From the NCBI GenBank assembly GCA_019925795.1, contig CM034315.1, positions 6,758,001 to 6,822,000 on the forward strand: 64,000 nucleotides of DNA, read 5' to 3'. Of the stretch, positions 23,701-35,700 are shown one piece after another. The translations under genes and the position numbers were made by a program. This stretch comes from Dendrobium chrysotoxum. Taxonomy: Eukaryota > Streptophyta > Magnoliopsida > Asparagales > Orchidaceae. Each line of letters starts with the position of its first letter. The stretch's first letter is position 1. Below the pieces are notes generated by a model. That model searched no databases and was not told where the DNA came from. It saw only the letters and a program-made list of their open reading frames with translations.

Positions 23701-26700
23701 AAAACCAAGTTTGTTGTGGCAGAGCTTGGCCACCTTACCCAATGCGAATGTTGAAGTGGTCACCCCATTTTGTCACCTCTAAGGAACCACCTATCACTCT
23801 TAGATGGGTGGTTGGGTTTACCTTACTTTAATCAATTTACTCTATCTCTTTGAGATGTATTTTTGGCAAAAAATTGCAAGTTGATGTTTCTAATGCCAGT
23901 CTTTTAATGCCATTAGTGGTCAGGCCGTGGTAGAAATGGGCGTTACTTCTCCAGTTCAATTGTAGGTGTGGATACTCACATTTTTTTGTGATTTATTGCC
24001 TTAAGATTGAATTTGAAAGAATCCCTCAATATTGCTTATTCTGCAAGATCTTTGGCCACAATTATTTTGGTTATTTCAAGGCCCATTTGGATTTAAGAAA
24101 GGAAAAGTTCTGGTCAAGAGATAACACACAAATGGTTGAATCTTTATGCTCCTATAGTAGCTGTTGCTCTTTCCACAGCTGAGGTCTGTGCTAAGAATTA
24201 GATTCCAATTGATCCTCTAGAAACTAAAATTGTGTTGCCTGCCCTACTAGTCTTACAGTTATATTATCTACACCTCTTATAAATAGTACATTGGATGTTG
24301 ACCCTCCTAATCTAGAAGTTCCTCATCTTACTTATGTTGAAGTCTCTGATGATCATGATTCACAGCATGCTCTTGATTCTGCTGGGAGCTTACTGATTGA
24401 TGATACTCTGGTGGATTAGAGGTTTCATATCTTATTTACCAGATGGGGTCAGAACAAGGAAAAAAAATCTGTCAGCTATGTGGTCCAACTGAGTGGTTTT
24501 TAAACTCCGATGGTTACTTGTACTTCATGATATTTTTATCTCATTTTATGTATTTTTTCTCTGACAATTCTTGTTAATTGCCCTTGTTGCACTTAATTTA
24601 TTATCAAGTTATAAAATTGCGATGCAAGGAAAAAAAAACCTATTGTTTTTAGCTGAGTTTGAGCCAAGTAGGAATGGAAAAATTTAATTTAAATTTGAGT
24701 AAAACTTGAATCTAACTATATTTAGTCCTAAATGAGGTAGATTTAGAAATTAGATACATGGTTACATGTTATGGGATGTTGCTTCCATCTCAGGTGCTGA
24801 TGTAGGTCTTCGTTGATTTGAAAAGTATGGAAAAAGGACAAGTTTACTTATGGTTTCATATTTTCAAGCATTCCCTTGTTGGTGCCACGAACCAGTTTTT
24901 GAGGGTATATAATATACGAGGCTTCAGAGTTCAGACAAATCCAAGTTCTGAGCAGTGGTTCGCTCACTCAGTCTTACCCAGTTTTATGGGTCTATTTACG
25001 TCTTTCGGATTTATAATCTTCATGTTATAATGGAGGCACAACCTAAATATTGCTCTAGGCCTACCATCTAAATAAGAACATGTGGTTGAGGGGATTAAAT
25101 CGAGTGCCGTTTACAAGTATTTCAGTACTTTTAACAATGAACCAACTACTAGCTTGCTTAACTACAAAACAATCATAGATAACTTGTTTTAAGTCACGTC
25201 CCTTTTATTTACCAATGCAATTAGAATTGGTCATGCTTTGAAATTTTTTTATCTTTCTAATTTTGAAAATCTAGTTCCTTGTTGATCAAGCATTTGTTTC
25301 TCTAGTGCAGTCTCATTTTCTGGCAAGTGGTTCCGCTGGGGCTGGGAAGTGGATTGTTCCTATCACATTGTGCTGTGGTTCATACGCAACTACGAAAAAG
25401 TTTCTTTTAGAAACAAAATCAGAGCTAATTGATGTTTCTCAACTTTTTGATTCTTCAGTCACTAATACTGGAGAAAAAGCTGGATGCTTTTGGATCAAAT
25501 TAAATGTTGATCAAACAGGTTTTTATAGGGTGAAATATAATGGTGAACTTGAAACTGGAATCAGATATGCAATAGAGAACAATAAACTATCTGCAACAGA
25601 CAGATTTGGTAATTTCTTCCGGCTTCTTCACTTTGAATATTAGTACTTTTAGTTCTCTTAATCATTTCTATTAATTCCTCTACCGTAGGGATCTTGGATG
25701 ATTCATATGCACTATGCATGGCTTCCAAGCAGAAATTGTCATCATTGCTATCTTTAATGACAGCTTATAGACAAGAACCTGAGCATACTGTCATTTCTCA
25801 CTTAATCAACGTATGCAATTCTTCGTACTACTTTTTTGTTTCTTTAATTGCTATTTTTTTCATGTCTCCTCCATTTGTGGATTGCAGGTGAGTTACAAGG
25901 TAATAAGCATGATAGCTGATGCCAGACCTGAGTTGTCTGATGGCATCAAGCAATTTGTAATTAGGCTCCTCCAGCATTCTGCGGAGTAAGTTGCCACAGA
26001 AATTAGTTAATTTTTTGTCTATTTGCATAAGTATGTATTCGAAAGTCTGGTCAACCGCACTTCAGTAATGAATTGTTAGATCTCCTTTATATTCTTGAAA
26101 ATAAAGGGCACCCTCATTACGTACCTTGTTAGATCTCCTTTATATTCTTGACAATAAAGGACACCCTCGTTATGTACCTACAATCAATTAAAGCTTAATT
26201 TTTATTTTTCTGTTCACGTGCCTTGCACCCCTCCATTATTTATGCATTTATGCCATGCGTTCTCTTTCTTCTTCTTCTCTCCCCCCTCCTCTCTCTATCT
26301 CCCTCTCCCCTAATAAGGCTCCCTAGAACTCTTTAATATTAAAAATATGCCTTCATATCTCTTTTTCTGTATCTTTCATTTTGAATTACCATTTACATGC
26401 TTAGATTTTAAAACTAATCTCCCAAAATTTCAAACTGAAACACATGAATATCTTTATAAGCAAGAGTGCAAACACCAACCTTCTTTCCATTGGTTTTGTT
26501 TCTCCATTGAACTCTCGCTCCAGTCTATCATTTATAACAGACGTTAACCTTCTACAACACTCTAGAGTCTCAATTGATAATAAATCAACAATTTAACATC
26601 AGACTACAAGGTTTTTTATTCTATGAAATATGAAGCCTTTTAAATTTATTGGAATTGATCGGGTTCTTTGTAATATCTTTTATGACTCTTTTTGCTAGAT

Positions 26701-29700
26701 TATCATTGTGAAACATTTGCATAATTTATGCTAATTGGGAGCCACACTCATAAAGACTTTCGTCTTCTTTCCTTGTTCTAATGCCATCTCACTAATTTGT
26801 GGGATCCTTACTGCCTACTTATCAATATGTAGAATATTATAGTTATTCTGTGAACTCATCATTCCGTGGATTATAGTAACTATTATATAATTATTATTCC
26901 TTTATTTTATATGTTTCATATTAGAAGCTTTCATAAAATTATATAAATATTACATAAATATTGGAATGAAATACTTGACCAATTTTTTTTTTTAATTTCT
27001 TATCAATTATTATAATGCTTCATGATATGGTTCTTAAAGATGCATAAATTTTATATGATTTTTTTATTTGCATGATACATCAAACCAATATTTGTAATTA
27101 TAATTATTTTAAAAACTTGTGATATGATTCTTTATGGTACATCAAACATATATATATATATATTACTTGTGCCCCCATTGAATAGATACCCTAGCTCTTC
27201 CATTAACGTTGACTTTTTAGTCATATGATAATTGTTTATTGAATCATGACATGCCTTCTCTTGTATTTTTGTTTCGTTACTATCTTTCATACATTCATTG
27301 TATTACGCACAAACTTGAATCATATTATTATGATGATATTAGAAATTTCATTTGCTCCTAAAAATGAGTACCCAAATACTTTTATCTTCAATATAGGGCA
27401 TCAGCTTCTAATTCTAAATTTCATTTTAAAAATTTTTAGGAGCTATATTGATATCTCCCATTATTGTTAATGTTTGAATGAGTATCTCATATGAACGATG
27501 TTGACCTATGAACTAGATACAAAAAGAAAATAAAAAAATAATACTTAGAATGATTACCTGTCTAAGACCTTACTCGTATCTCTGCTGAAATCGTGTCCCT
27601 AGTCTGCAAACGACGCCGAAGTCAGAAGCCCATACCCGCGTGCGGAGATCTCCTCGATCGCTACTCTTCAACGTTGTTAAAAGCAAGCGAAACGAAAACT
27701 CCAGGCTTCTTCCACATTTGCTACCCCACGCAATCGAAGCTCCCGTCGCTACTTCCTTTCTCCGACTCCAATTCGACGCCAAAGCTACTACCCTTTGACG
27801 ACTTGCCCTCCCTGTTGGATCAGAACTTAAGACTTTTGATCGGAGGCAACAACGGGAGCTCTGCTCGCTGTGAAGGTAACTCTCTCCCGATCGCGCTCTT
27901 CTTCGGCTCCTCCGTGGATGTTCTACCTCGCCCCTTCCCTATCCGATCGGAAGTTACGACAATTTGAGCGGGACCAACAACGGGAGCTCGCCGCTGTGAG
28001 GGTAACTTTACCTCTTTCGAACGCTTCTTCGACCCGTCCTTGCTGTTCGACTTCGCTCCTTGGACGACCTTCCCTTCTTGTTTGATCGGAAGCGGCAACG
28101 GGAGTTCGCTTGCTGTGAAGGTAATCTTCTCCCTCTCATGCGCTTCTTCGGCCAAATCCAGTAAATCCGTTGAACAAAGGAGAGCAGAAGGATTAATCAT
28201 AAATAATTTTAATTAATTATTTATAATTAATTTTAAATAATTATAATTATTCTAATTAATTATTATTATGATAATTAATTATAGTTAATTTTTATTGATT
28301 AATTTTAATTAGTTTTAATTAAAGATAATGTTAATTAATTATAATTGATTTTAATTAACTATAATTATTTAATTAATTATAATTAATTTTAAGTAATTAA
28401 TTATAATTCATTTTAATTAATTATGATTAATCTTAATTAAGTTAATTTTAATTAATTATGATTAATTATTATTTTTAATTAGAGGTAATTAATATTAATT
28501 ATTTAAGATTAATTACAGTTATTTATAATTAATTATTATAATTAATTATAATTATCTATAATTAATTATAATTAATAAAATGAGGGAAATAATAATACAA
28601 GGAGATCTCTTCCTTGCCTCGACCTACGTGCCAACATTATCCCGCCAACCATCAAGGTATAACCTCCTTAGCTCAAGTTGCCTTCCTCATCGTTTGCGGC
28701 GGATCGGCGAACCCCCTATACGCGCTCTCGTAGCACGGTGGGAGGAAACCCGGTGCGACGCCTACGACAAGGCGGTTAATCACCTAAAATCCCATTTTCG
28801 GCATTTGCGGCGGACCGAAGAACCACCTATACGCGCTCTCGTAGCACGGTAGGAGGGAGCCTGGTGCAACGCATATGGCGAGGTGGGTAAGCCCTATACA
28901 CGCTCTCATAGTGTGGTGGGGAGTCACTTGTGTTCTTGTACGATTACTTTTGAAAACCCCATACACGCTCGTGTAGCGTGGTAGGATGAAAGATGTACAG
29001 CCCGGTGTCCCCTGACACCTACCATACACGCTCTAGTAGCGTGGTGGGATGGCCCAGTTTTCTCGTAGTTTTTCCTAAACAGGGAAGACGTCGGGAGGCT
29101 GTCGAAATTTTCAGTGAACCAAGGACTTTATTTGGACATTAACTTAAAACACAAATGAGTTAAATGATGGACTTAAACTTGAACAAATAAAAGATTTTTA
29201 ACTGCACATCAACTGGACATGCAATTGAACTCAAGCAAAGAACTTGAATGGATTGCAGGATACAGGGGACTTCGACAAATTTTATAACTTAATTTGAACA
29301 TAACTTGAGCACAAAATTAAACCTAAATCAAACTTGATCAAATAATGTTGGACATCAAGAACATGAACTGGACTCAAGGAATGGAGCTCAAAGTGACAAG
29401 AAGACTTGAATAAAGAATACTGAAGATCTGGACTTAAATGATTCAAATCACATTTGGATTACAGGGAACTCAGACTTGATTCAGGCTGGATAAGGCACTG
29501 AACTTGAACTTGAATGACAACAGAAAATTTGACTTGAATGATAAAAAAGAACCTGGACATGAATCAAACTCGAACTGCAAGGACTTAAATCAAATTTGAT
29601 TGCAAGGAGTTTAAATTTTGACATTGGACCAATGAAAGTGAATTTAAACATGAACTAGAAAGTGAGCATTGAATGAACAAGATTGGAGTATCAAAACCGA

Positions 29701-32700
29701 ATGATAACTAATTGTTTGAATGCATCCAAATGAATATCAACAATTAAATAAAGGATTTATGATAAATCAATTCTCATTGTATACAAATGGTAAATAATGA
29801 GATTAGAATGACTTATAGCATTCAAGTCAATCAACAAATGGAGAAGGTGATACTTGCATCAACCATGCGAGTCATGAGTTACTTCCAAAGACAATAAGAA
29901 ACTGATAATGTTCGTCATGATTCACACACAAGAAGAAGATTGGCAGAGTGAGTGAACACAAAGGAATGTATTAGCATCCCTATCACTAGCGACGATTCAA
30001 CCCCAAGAGAATATATCAATAAAAGATAACAAGAAGCTTGCAAGCATAAGCATCATGTGACAAATAATATCGTATGTTCGTGAGCAAGGTGTGAAGGGTG
30101 TTTAGCAGATGAAACCACTGCTTTACAACACTTCGGCAATCAACATCAAGATACAGACAAGCACACTGATTCACATGCAATCAAGAGTTGAAGATCTGCA
30201 ATACATATAAATTCCCAACGAATACAGATGTACGCACCACATGCCACATATGGGTAGATGTAGAAAGACTACAGTAAATGTAGTATCCTATCCTGTAGTC
30301 AATTTCAGTCTGTGAATATATCCACCTACCTACAGGCAGCAATAACGGATGTACCGTAAAGGCCAAGGGCCGTAGCAAAATGTATGAAGGATGAAGCTAA
30401 TGCAAACACATCTATAAGCTATCATAGCAGAAGATGACCCGTTGTACACCCGAGCATGTCAACCATAAGCAAAATGCAGAATAACTATAACAAATACAAA
30501 TGCCAGTAGTCAATTTTAGAAGACTCATATGCAAAGCAATGACCACGAACAAAAACATCACGTGAATGTAATTGTCTTCAAATGACAAGCAAGAGATTCG
30601 TTAGTGTACTACAATCTACCTGCGTAAATCAGTAAGCAGTGCACGACAGTCTACCTGTACAAAGCAACAAATAACTCAATCCACCAGCTACTACGCCACG
30701 CCACCGGATCTACAGCTTGTATACAAGTAGACAGAAGGCGTGTATGAGCTTTCAAGTAAAATGCTGCATTCAAGGGAAGGTTTCCCACACAACTGAGTAG
30801 TGTCAAATATTCCTAAAATACCCCCGCACGTGCATCATAATATGTGTGCACATATGTACACCGAAATGCACGTGTAACTGTAAACCCGGATGAGCCCTGA
30901 CGAGTGTGTTATTGGTACACACGTGACGTCTAGGAATGCTGCGCGGGTCAATAAATTTGAACATGATCCTCCTAAGCAGGTAAGTAGGAGTCGACAAGAT
31001 TCATCAAATAATTATAAAATGCCCCCAAACACCCGCATGGGCCCTGGTGAGCGTGTTATTGGTACACACGTGACGTCTAAGGATGCTGAGCGGGTTAATA
31101 AGTGAATTCAAGTTCGAGCCTTATCCTTCTATGTAGGTAGATAGGAGTCGACACGGCTCGAGCCATAAAACAAATATACAGTTGCGCTATCGACCGGGAT
31201 ATTTATTTTATACATTCATATTAGGCCTTTAAGGTCTATTAAACAGAGGGTTCACTAATGAAAACCTACATCTAATGAAGAACCCGATCCTCTGTAGGCA
31301 AATTAACTGAGTCGACAAGGTTCAATCCACATGGAAATGACCCCAAACACCCCGATGATGGCCGTGTTGAATGCAGATTTTAATCGGATGGGTTAATTTC
31401 AAATACTCTATACTTTCGAATTCCACCCAAATTCCTATAAAATTCAAATCTCCAAAAAGATCGCAAATTTCAAATATTTAAAATTGAAATTCAACCCATC
31501 AAACACTTGAAGCATAAAATCCAGTCACCCTCCGCAACAGTTTGTCGAGATAGACAAATCAAAATTTACTTCAGCTCACATGGAGCTAATGCCTAGTCGA
31601 AAATATCACTAGGATTCATTCTCAAATAATCTCCTGCCAACAAGGACGTGGTACGTGTCCTCTAACCGGCGGTTTCGCCACCAAATGGCACTGCAGGATA
31701 AACGGTTATGACCCGGGGCCCTCTGAACCGAGTGGTTTTGCCGCTAAATGGCACCACGAAATAGCGGTTATGGCCAGAGCCAGTACGTTTCTTAGTGGCA
31801 TCAAATCCTTGAGATATGAATCAATAAGATATAATCGATAGGGTATAAAACCCTCTGTTAGCTAAGGTGGATTCAAATTTGTCCCCTTAGACAAACATCT
31901 ACCCTAGATCTATAAGGTACCCTTGGACGAAGTAACCCATGGCTGCCGACAAGGATCCTTCGGTCAGGTTGGGTCGACTAACTCCTCTGACTAAGTAGAC
32001 CAGGGACCACGATGGCCCGGGACGACGGAACCATGGGATCTTGATCGGGTCCATCATCCATTCCCCCACCATCCGCTTTAAGTACAAGATGGTGAATTTT
32101 CTTATTTTAAATATCAAATATTTCCAGCGCCCTAAACCCATTGCTGCTACTATGTGCCAGATACACGTATATCTACGTATCTGATTAACGACTAGCCTTA
32201 ATCGAAAGTTCTCTCTCATTGCCATGAGGGGTAATTAACTATAGGGGCTTACGCTTATTGGAAACCAGAACTCAAATCATAAAGTCCTCGCAAATTGAGG
32301 GCGAAATCTCTGGGTAGTGTTTTATCTACAAATCCATCTGCCTTCCAAAATTTACTCCGGAACTTAATTCCGTTAAAACTCCCCCGAAGAAAGCAGATGG
32401 TGGAGGCCGGGGCCGAATTTTTGGAGCCCACAGATTTCTGGCGACTCCACTGGGGACTGGTTTCTCTTTCTATTTTTGGCTAGTTGTCTCAGTACTACAG
32501 TAACAGCTATATTCAACCCAGATTTAAAATTTTGAATCTTTCAAAATAATCGTTCAACACATTTATTGAGATAGCACATTTAATAGGATTTTTTTTAAAA
32601 TTTGTATTATTTTAATTGCTTGCTAATGTTGTCTATCTTATTTTTTAATATGTGTAAGTCTCTGCATTTTAAAAGTGTGGGGTGATGTATCAGATTCTGA

Positions 32701-35700
32701 TCACTAACTCTTACCTTTTATCTATGCAGATAAATCTACAGAATACACTGATGACTGTCCAGCTAGGGCGAGGAGCCAGGATTCAGCTGGCGAATGCTAT
32801 TATTGAAACTGGGAATGCTGGAGCTACCATCCAGTTTGATAGCGTTGACTTCCCTGTGGGAATGCTGAAGGGCCTGCAAGGAGACTCCACCCTGTCGGTG
32901 CTCCTACCCGTCGTACGCATCTGCCAATGACAAGAACCACTGCTACTGCTGAAAATTCTCGCAAGAGGATCTCTGTGTTTGAAAGGCTGTCACAGCCTGA
33001 AGCCTCGATCGCCAAAAGAATTGTGACTAGCGGGAGGATATCTGTGGTGACTGCAAACACCACATCTCTGCCCATCGGGTTACCTGCTCCCGGGAACAAC
33101 ATTGCTGAAGCTTCCTCATATGGAAGAAAATTAACAAGAAGGCAGAGGAGGAAGCTAAATGTTGAGATTTGAGCTCAGCAGCAACAACTTCCTGTCCACC
33201 CATCCAATTTATCGGCTCAAGAGCCAGAAGCTGCAGTTCCTACCTAGAACGGGTTCGCGAACCTGAAATGGGTTAAAAGAAACAGCTCTACTGGTGAGCT
33301 GAAGAAATTATTTTGGGACCAGCAGCTTGAAGTCCCAGCTCCTCAGAAGGAGCCTGAAACTCTCTCAGCCCGGGTCTACGGGGAACTGAAGACTATGAAG
33401 GAGACATGACTGAAGAAGAAAAGATACCAGCGGCCGCTGATGGTCAAGACCAGAAGAACTCCGCCAAGAGAACATCTGTCTCTTGCAGCGGAGAGAAAAG
33501 AAAGAAAGTATGGCCCGCACAGTGAGTATCGGGGCGTGACACCTGAGCCTCGGGTTCAGGGATCCGTATCCGAAAGGTCCCGGCGAAAAGGAAAAGAAGT
33601 CTGGAGGCCAAGGCCTCGTAGAGAAGAAGAAGATGGAAGAGAAAGAAGAATTGCTCCGGGCGTGACATCCGGTATGGCTTTCCGGAGATCCGCCCCCATG
33701 CATAAGCAACGTCAGAAATGGGTTCCAAAGAAGACCCATTATGATGCCCATTCCAACGGTCGACACCTTGGAGAATCCTCCAGGGGATCCCGTCGCTCAC
33801 CAACCCCTCCTAAGGAAGAATCCAACTTCGATCGCAACCTGCAGATTGAAGAAATCTTCTTACTGGATCAAAAACCGGAGATCCAATGGCGTCGCCGCTC
33901 AGAGATCCGAGTATTAGAAGAAGATATGGGGAAAGAAAATATAGAAGAAAATATAGAAGAATATATGGAAGAAAACTTAGAAGAAGAAATGGAAGAAATG
34001 AACGACACCATGAACATAAAAGTCATCTACACGGTGAGGCACACCAATGCCAACGAAGAGGCCTATTATGACGACGGTGAAGGTGACGACCGTTGGCAAC
34101 CGCCACCTAGGCGAGTACACCAACGTCACGATGAAGCAGGGTCTGCTGCTGACAAGGGTGGCCAACCCCAAGGAGAGACGAAGCAGGGTCTGCTGCCGAC
34201 AAGGGTGGCCAACCCCAAGGAGAAGAAGTGGAAGAGATTGAAGGGAATCCTCCCGATGATGAAAATGCCACACTGGTTGATATGAGAAGACAAATAAGAC
34301 GACAAATAAGAGTCAAAGACAGAGAAATCTCTCAACTAAATGAGAAGATGACTGATATGATGGCTCAGATGGAGGCAATGATGCAGATGATGCAGAATAC
34401 TGCTGTTATCGGTGCCATGCCTAATCCTCTTATCAACCCTCCAAACTTTCAAATGCCGCAAGTGTCAGGAGTACGAGGAGCTCCTGAAGGTGGCAATGAA
34501 ATTAATAACATAGCTCGCCAGTCCACTCCACAGAATGTTGCCAGCACCTCCGAGCCCGTGACGGCCGCACATCTCAAAGGACTTATCACGGAGAAGATCA
34601 AGGCCATAATAGCGTCGATCAAGCGGAGAAACTAGTGGGCAAGGGTCGTCCCTATCCGACAGAGTATGACCAAGTGACGTACCCAAAAGGGTATTCGGTC
34701 CCAAAGTTCAACACTTTAAACGGCAATAACAATCCCAGGAAGCACTTGGCGCAGTTCAAAGCCACTTGCGATAATACAGGGGGAAATGACGCCCTACTCT
34801 TTTGATAGTTCATCAGCAGTTTGACAATAAATGCTTTCGAATGGTACGCTGAATTGTCGAACGACTCTGTAAAGACATTTGCGGAGTTAGAAGCTATGTT
34901 CGTGAAGAGGTTCGCTTGCGCGACTGAAAAGATCACGATCGCCAACCTCGTTTTAGACAAACAGAGGAAAGAGGAGTCAGTATCAAAATATATAACCCGC
35001 TGGCGCAACTTGAGCATGAGATGTAAGCAGCAGCTCGAAGAAGAGCATGTTGTACAGTTGCTAATGGAAAATATTGACGATAAAATGCAATCATTCTTGT
35101 GCATGGCTACCATCACCACATTTCAAGACTTACTGGACAAAGTGGCAAAGTTTGAAAAGCTGAACTTATCAAGAGCAAAAAATCACTTTGATAAGCCCAA
35201 GAAGGCTAAAGCCTCGTGTGCTAAAAGAGGTGAGGTTGATTCTACGTTTTTCTCCCGAGCTGATAAAGTAAAACGTGTCGTTTATAACATAGATAAAGAC
35301 AAACAACCGATGCAATACGAAGAAAAGCCAAAACAGGCCTACAACCCTAACCCCTAGTCGAAGCTGATACTTGGGGGCAATGATAAGCCACGAACTTATC
35401 AGGTTGGTGGAGAACACCCGAGGCAAATAATGAGAACTAGTGATAGAACACTCCCATCTCTCAAGGATAAAATGAACAAAGAATATTCATTTAAGAGGGA
35501 AAGTGTCGTCAAGTTATTTCGACAGTCGTTGAAGGTTGGCTTAGAACTGTCGGAATGCAAGAGGCCTGAGGAGTCAAAACATACTGGCGACCCAAATTAC
35601 TGCCCGTATCATCGGGTAATTAGCCATCCTATTGAAGATTGCTACATCTTCAAGGATTGGTTGGAAAGAAAGTATCAGAAGGAAGAGCTCACGTTGTCAG

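Larger units (their letters stand above)
27499..32432 (+). repeat. Element C 5' LTR (4.9 kb)
   Basis: It starts TGTTGACCTAT and ends GGAGCCCACA. It is closely similar throughout to 44981-49875. It contains, in order, a GC-rich part with a threefold repeat (27835-28165), a TAATTA-rich tract (28193-28578), five short palindromes (28715-29050), a cttgaa/ggactt-rich purine part (29100-29700), and a 147-bp tandem pair with ACGT motifs (30880-31160). Confidence 0.95.

Noticed and set aside
33440..34285. A 281-codon open frame as a host gene
   Set aside because: It is highly charged, lies between the primer site and gag of element C, and its frame change is explained by a 47-bp duplication. It belongs to the retrotransposon.
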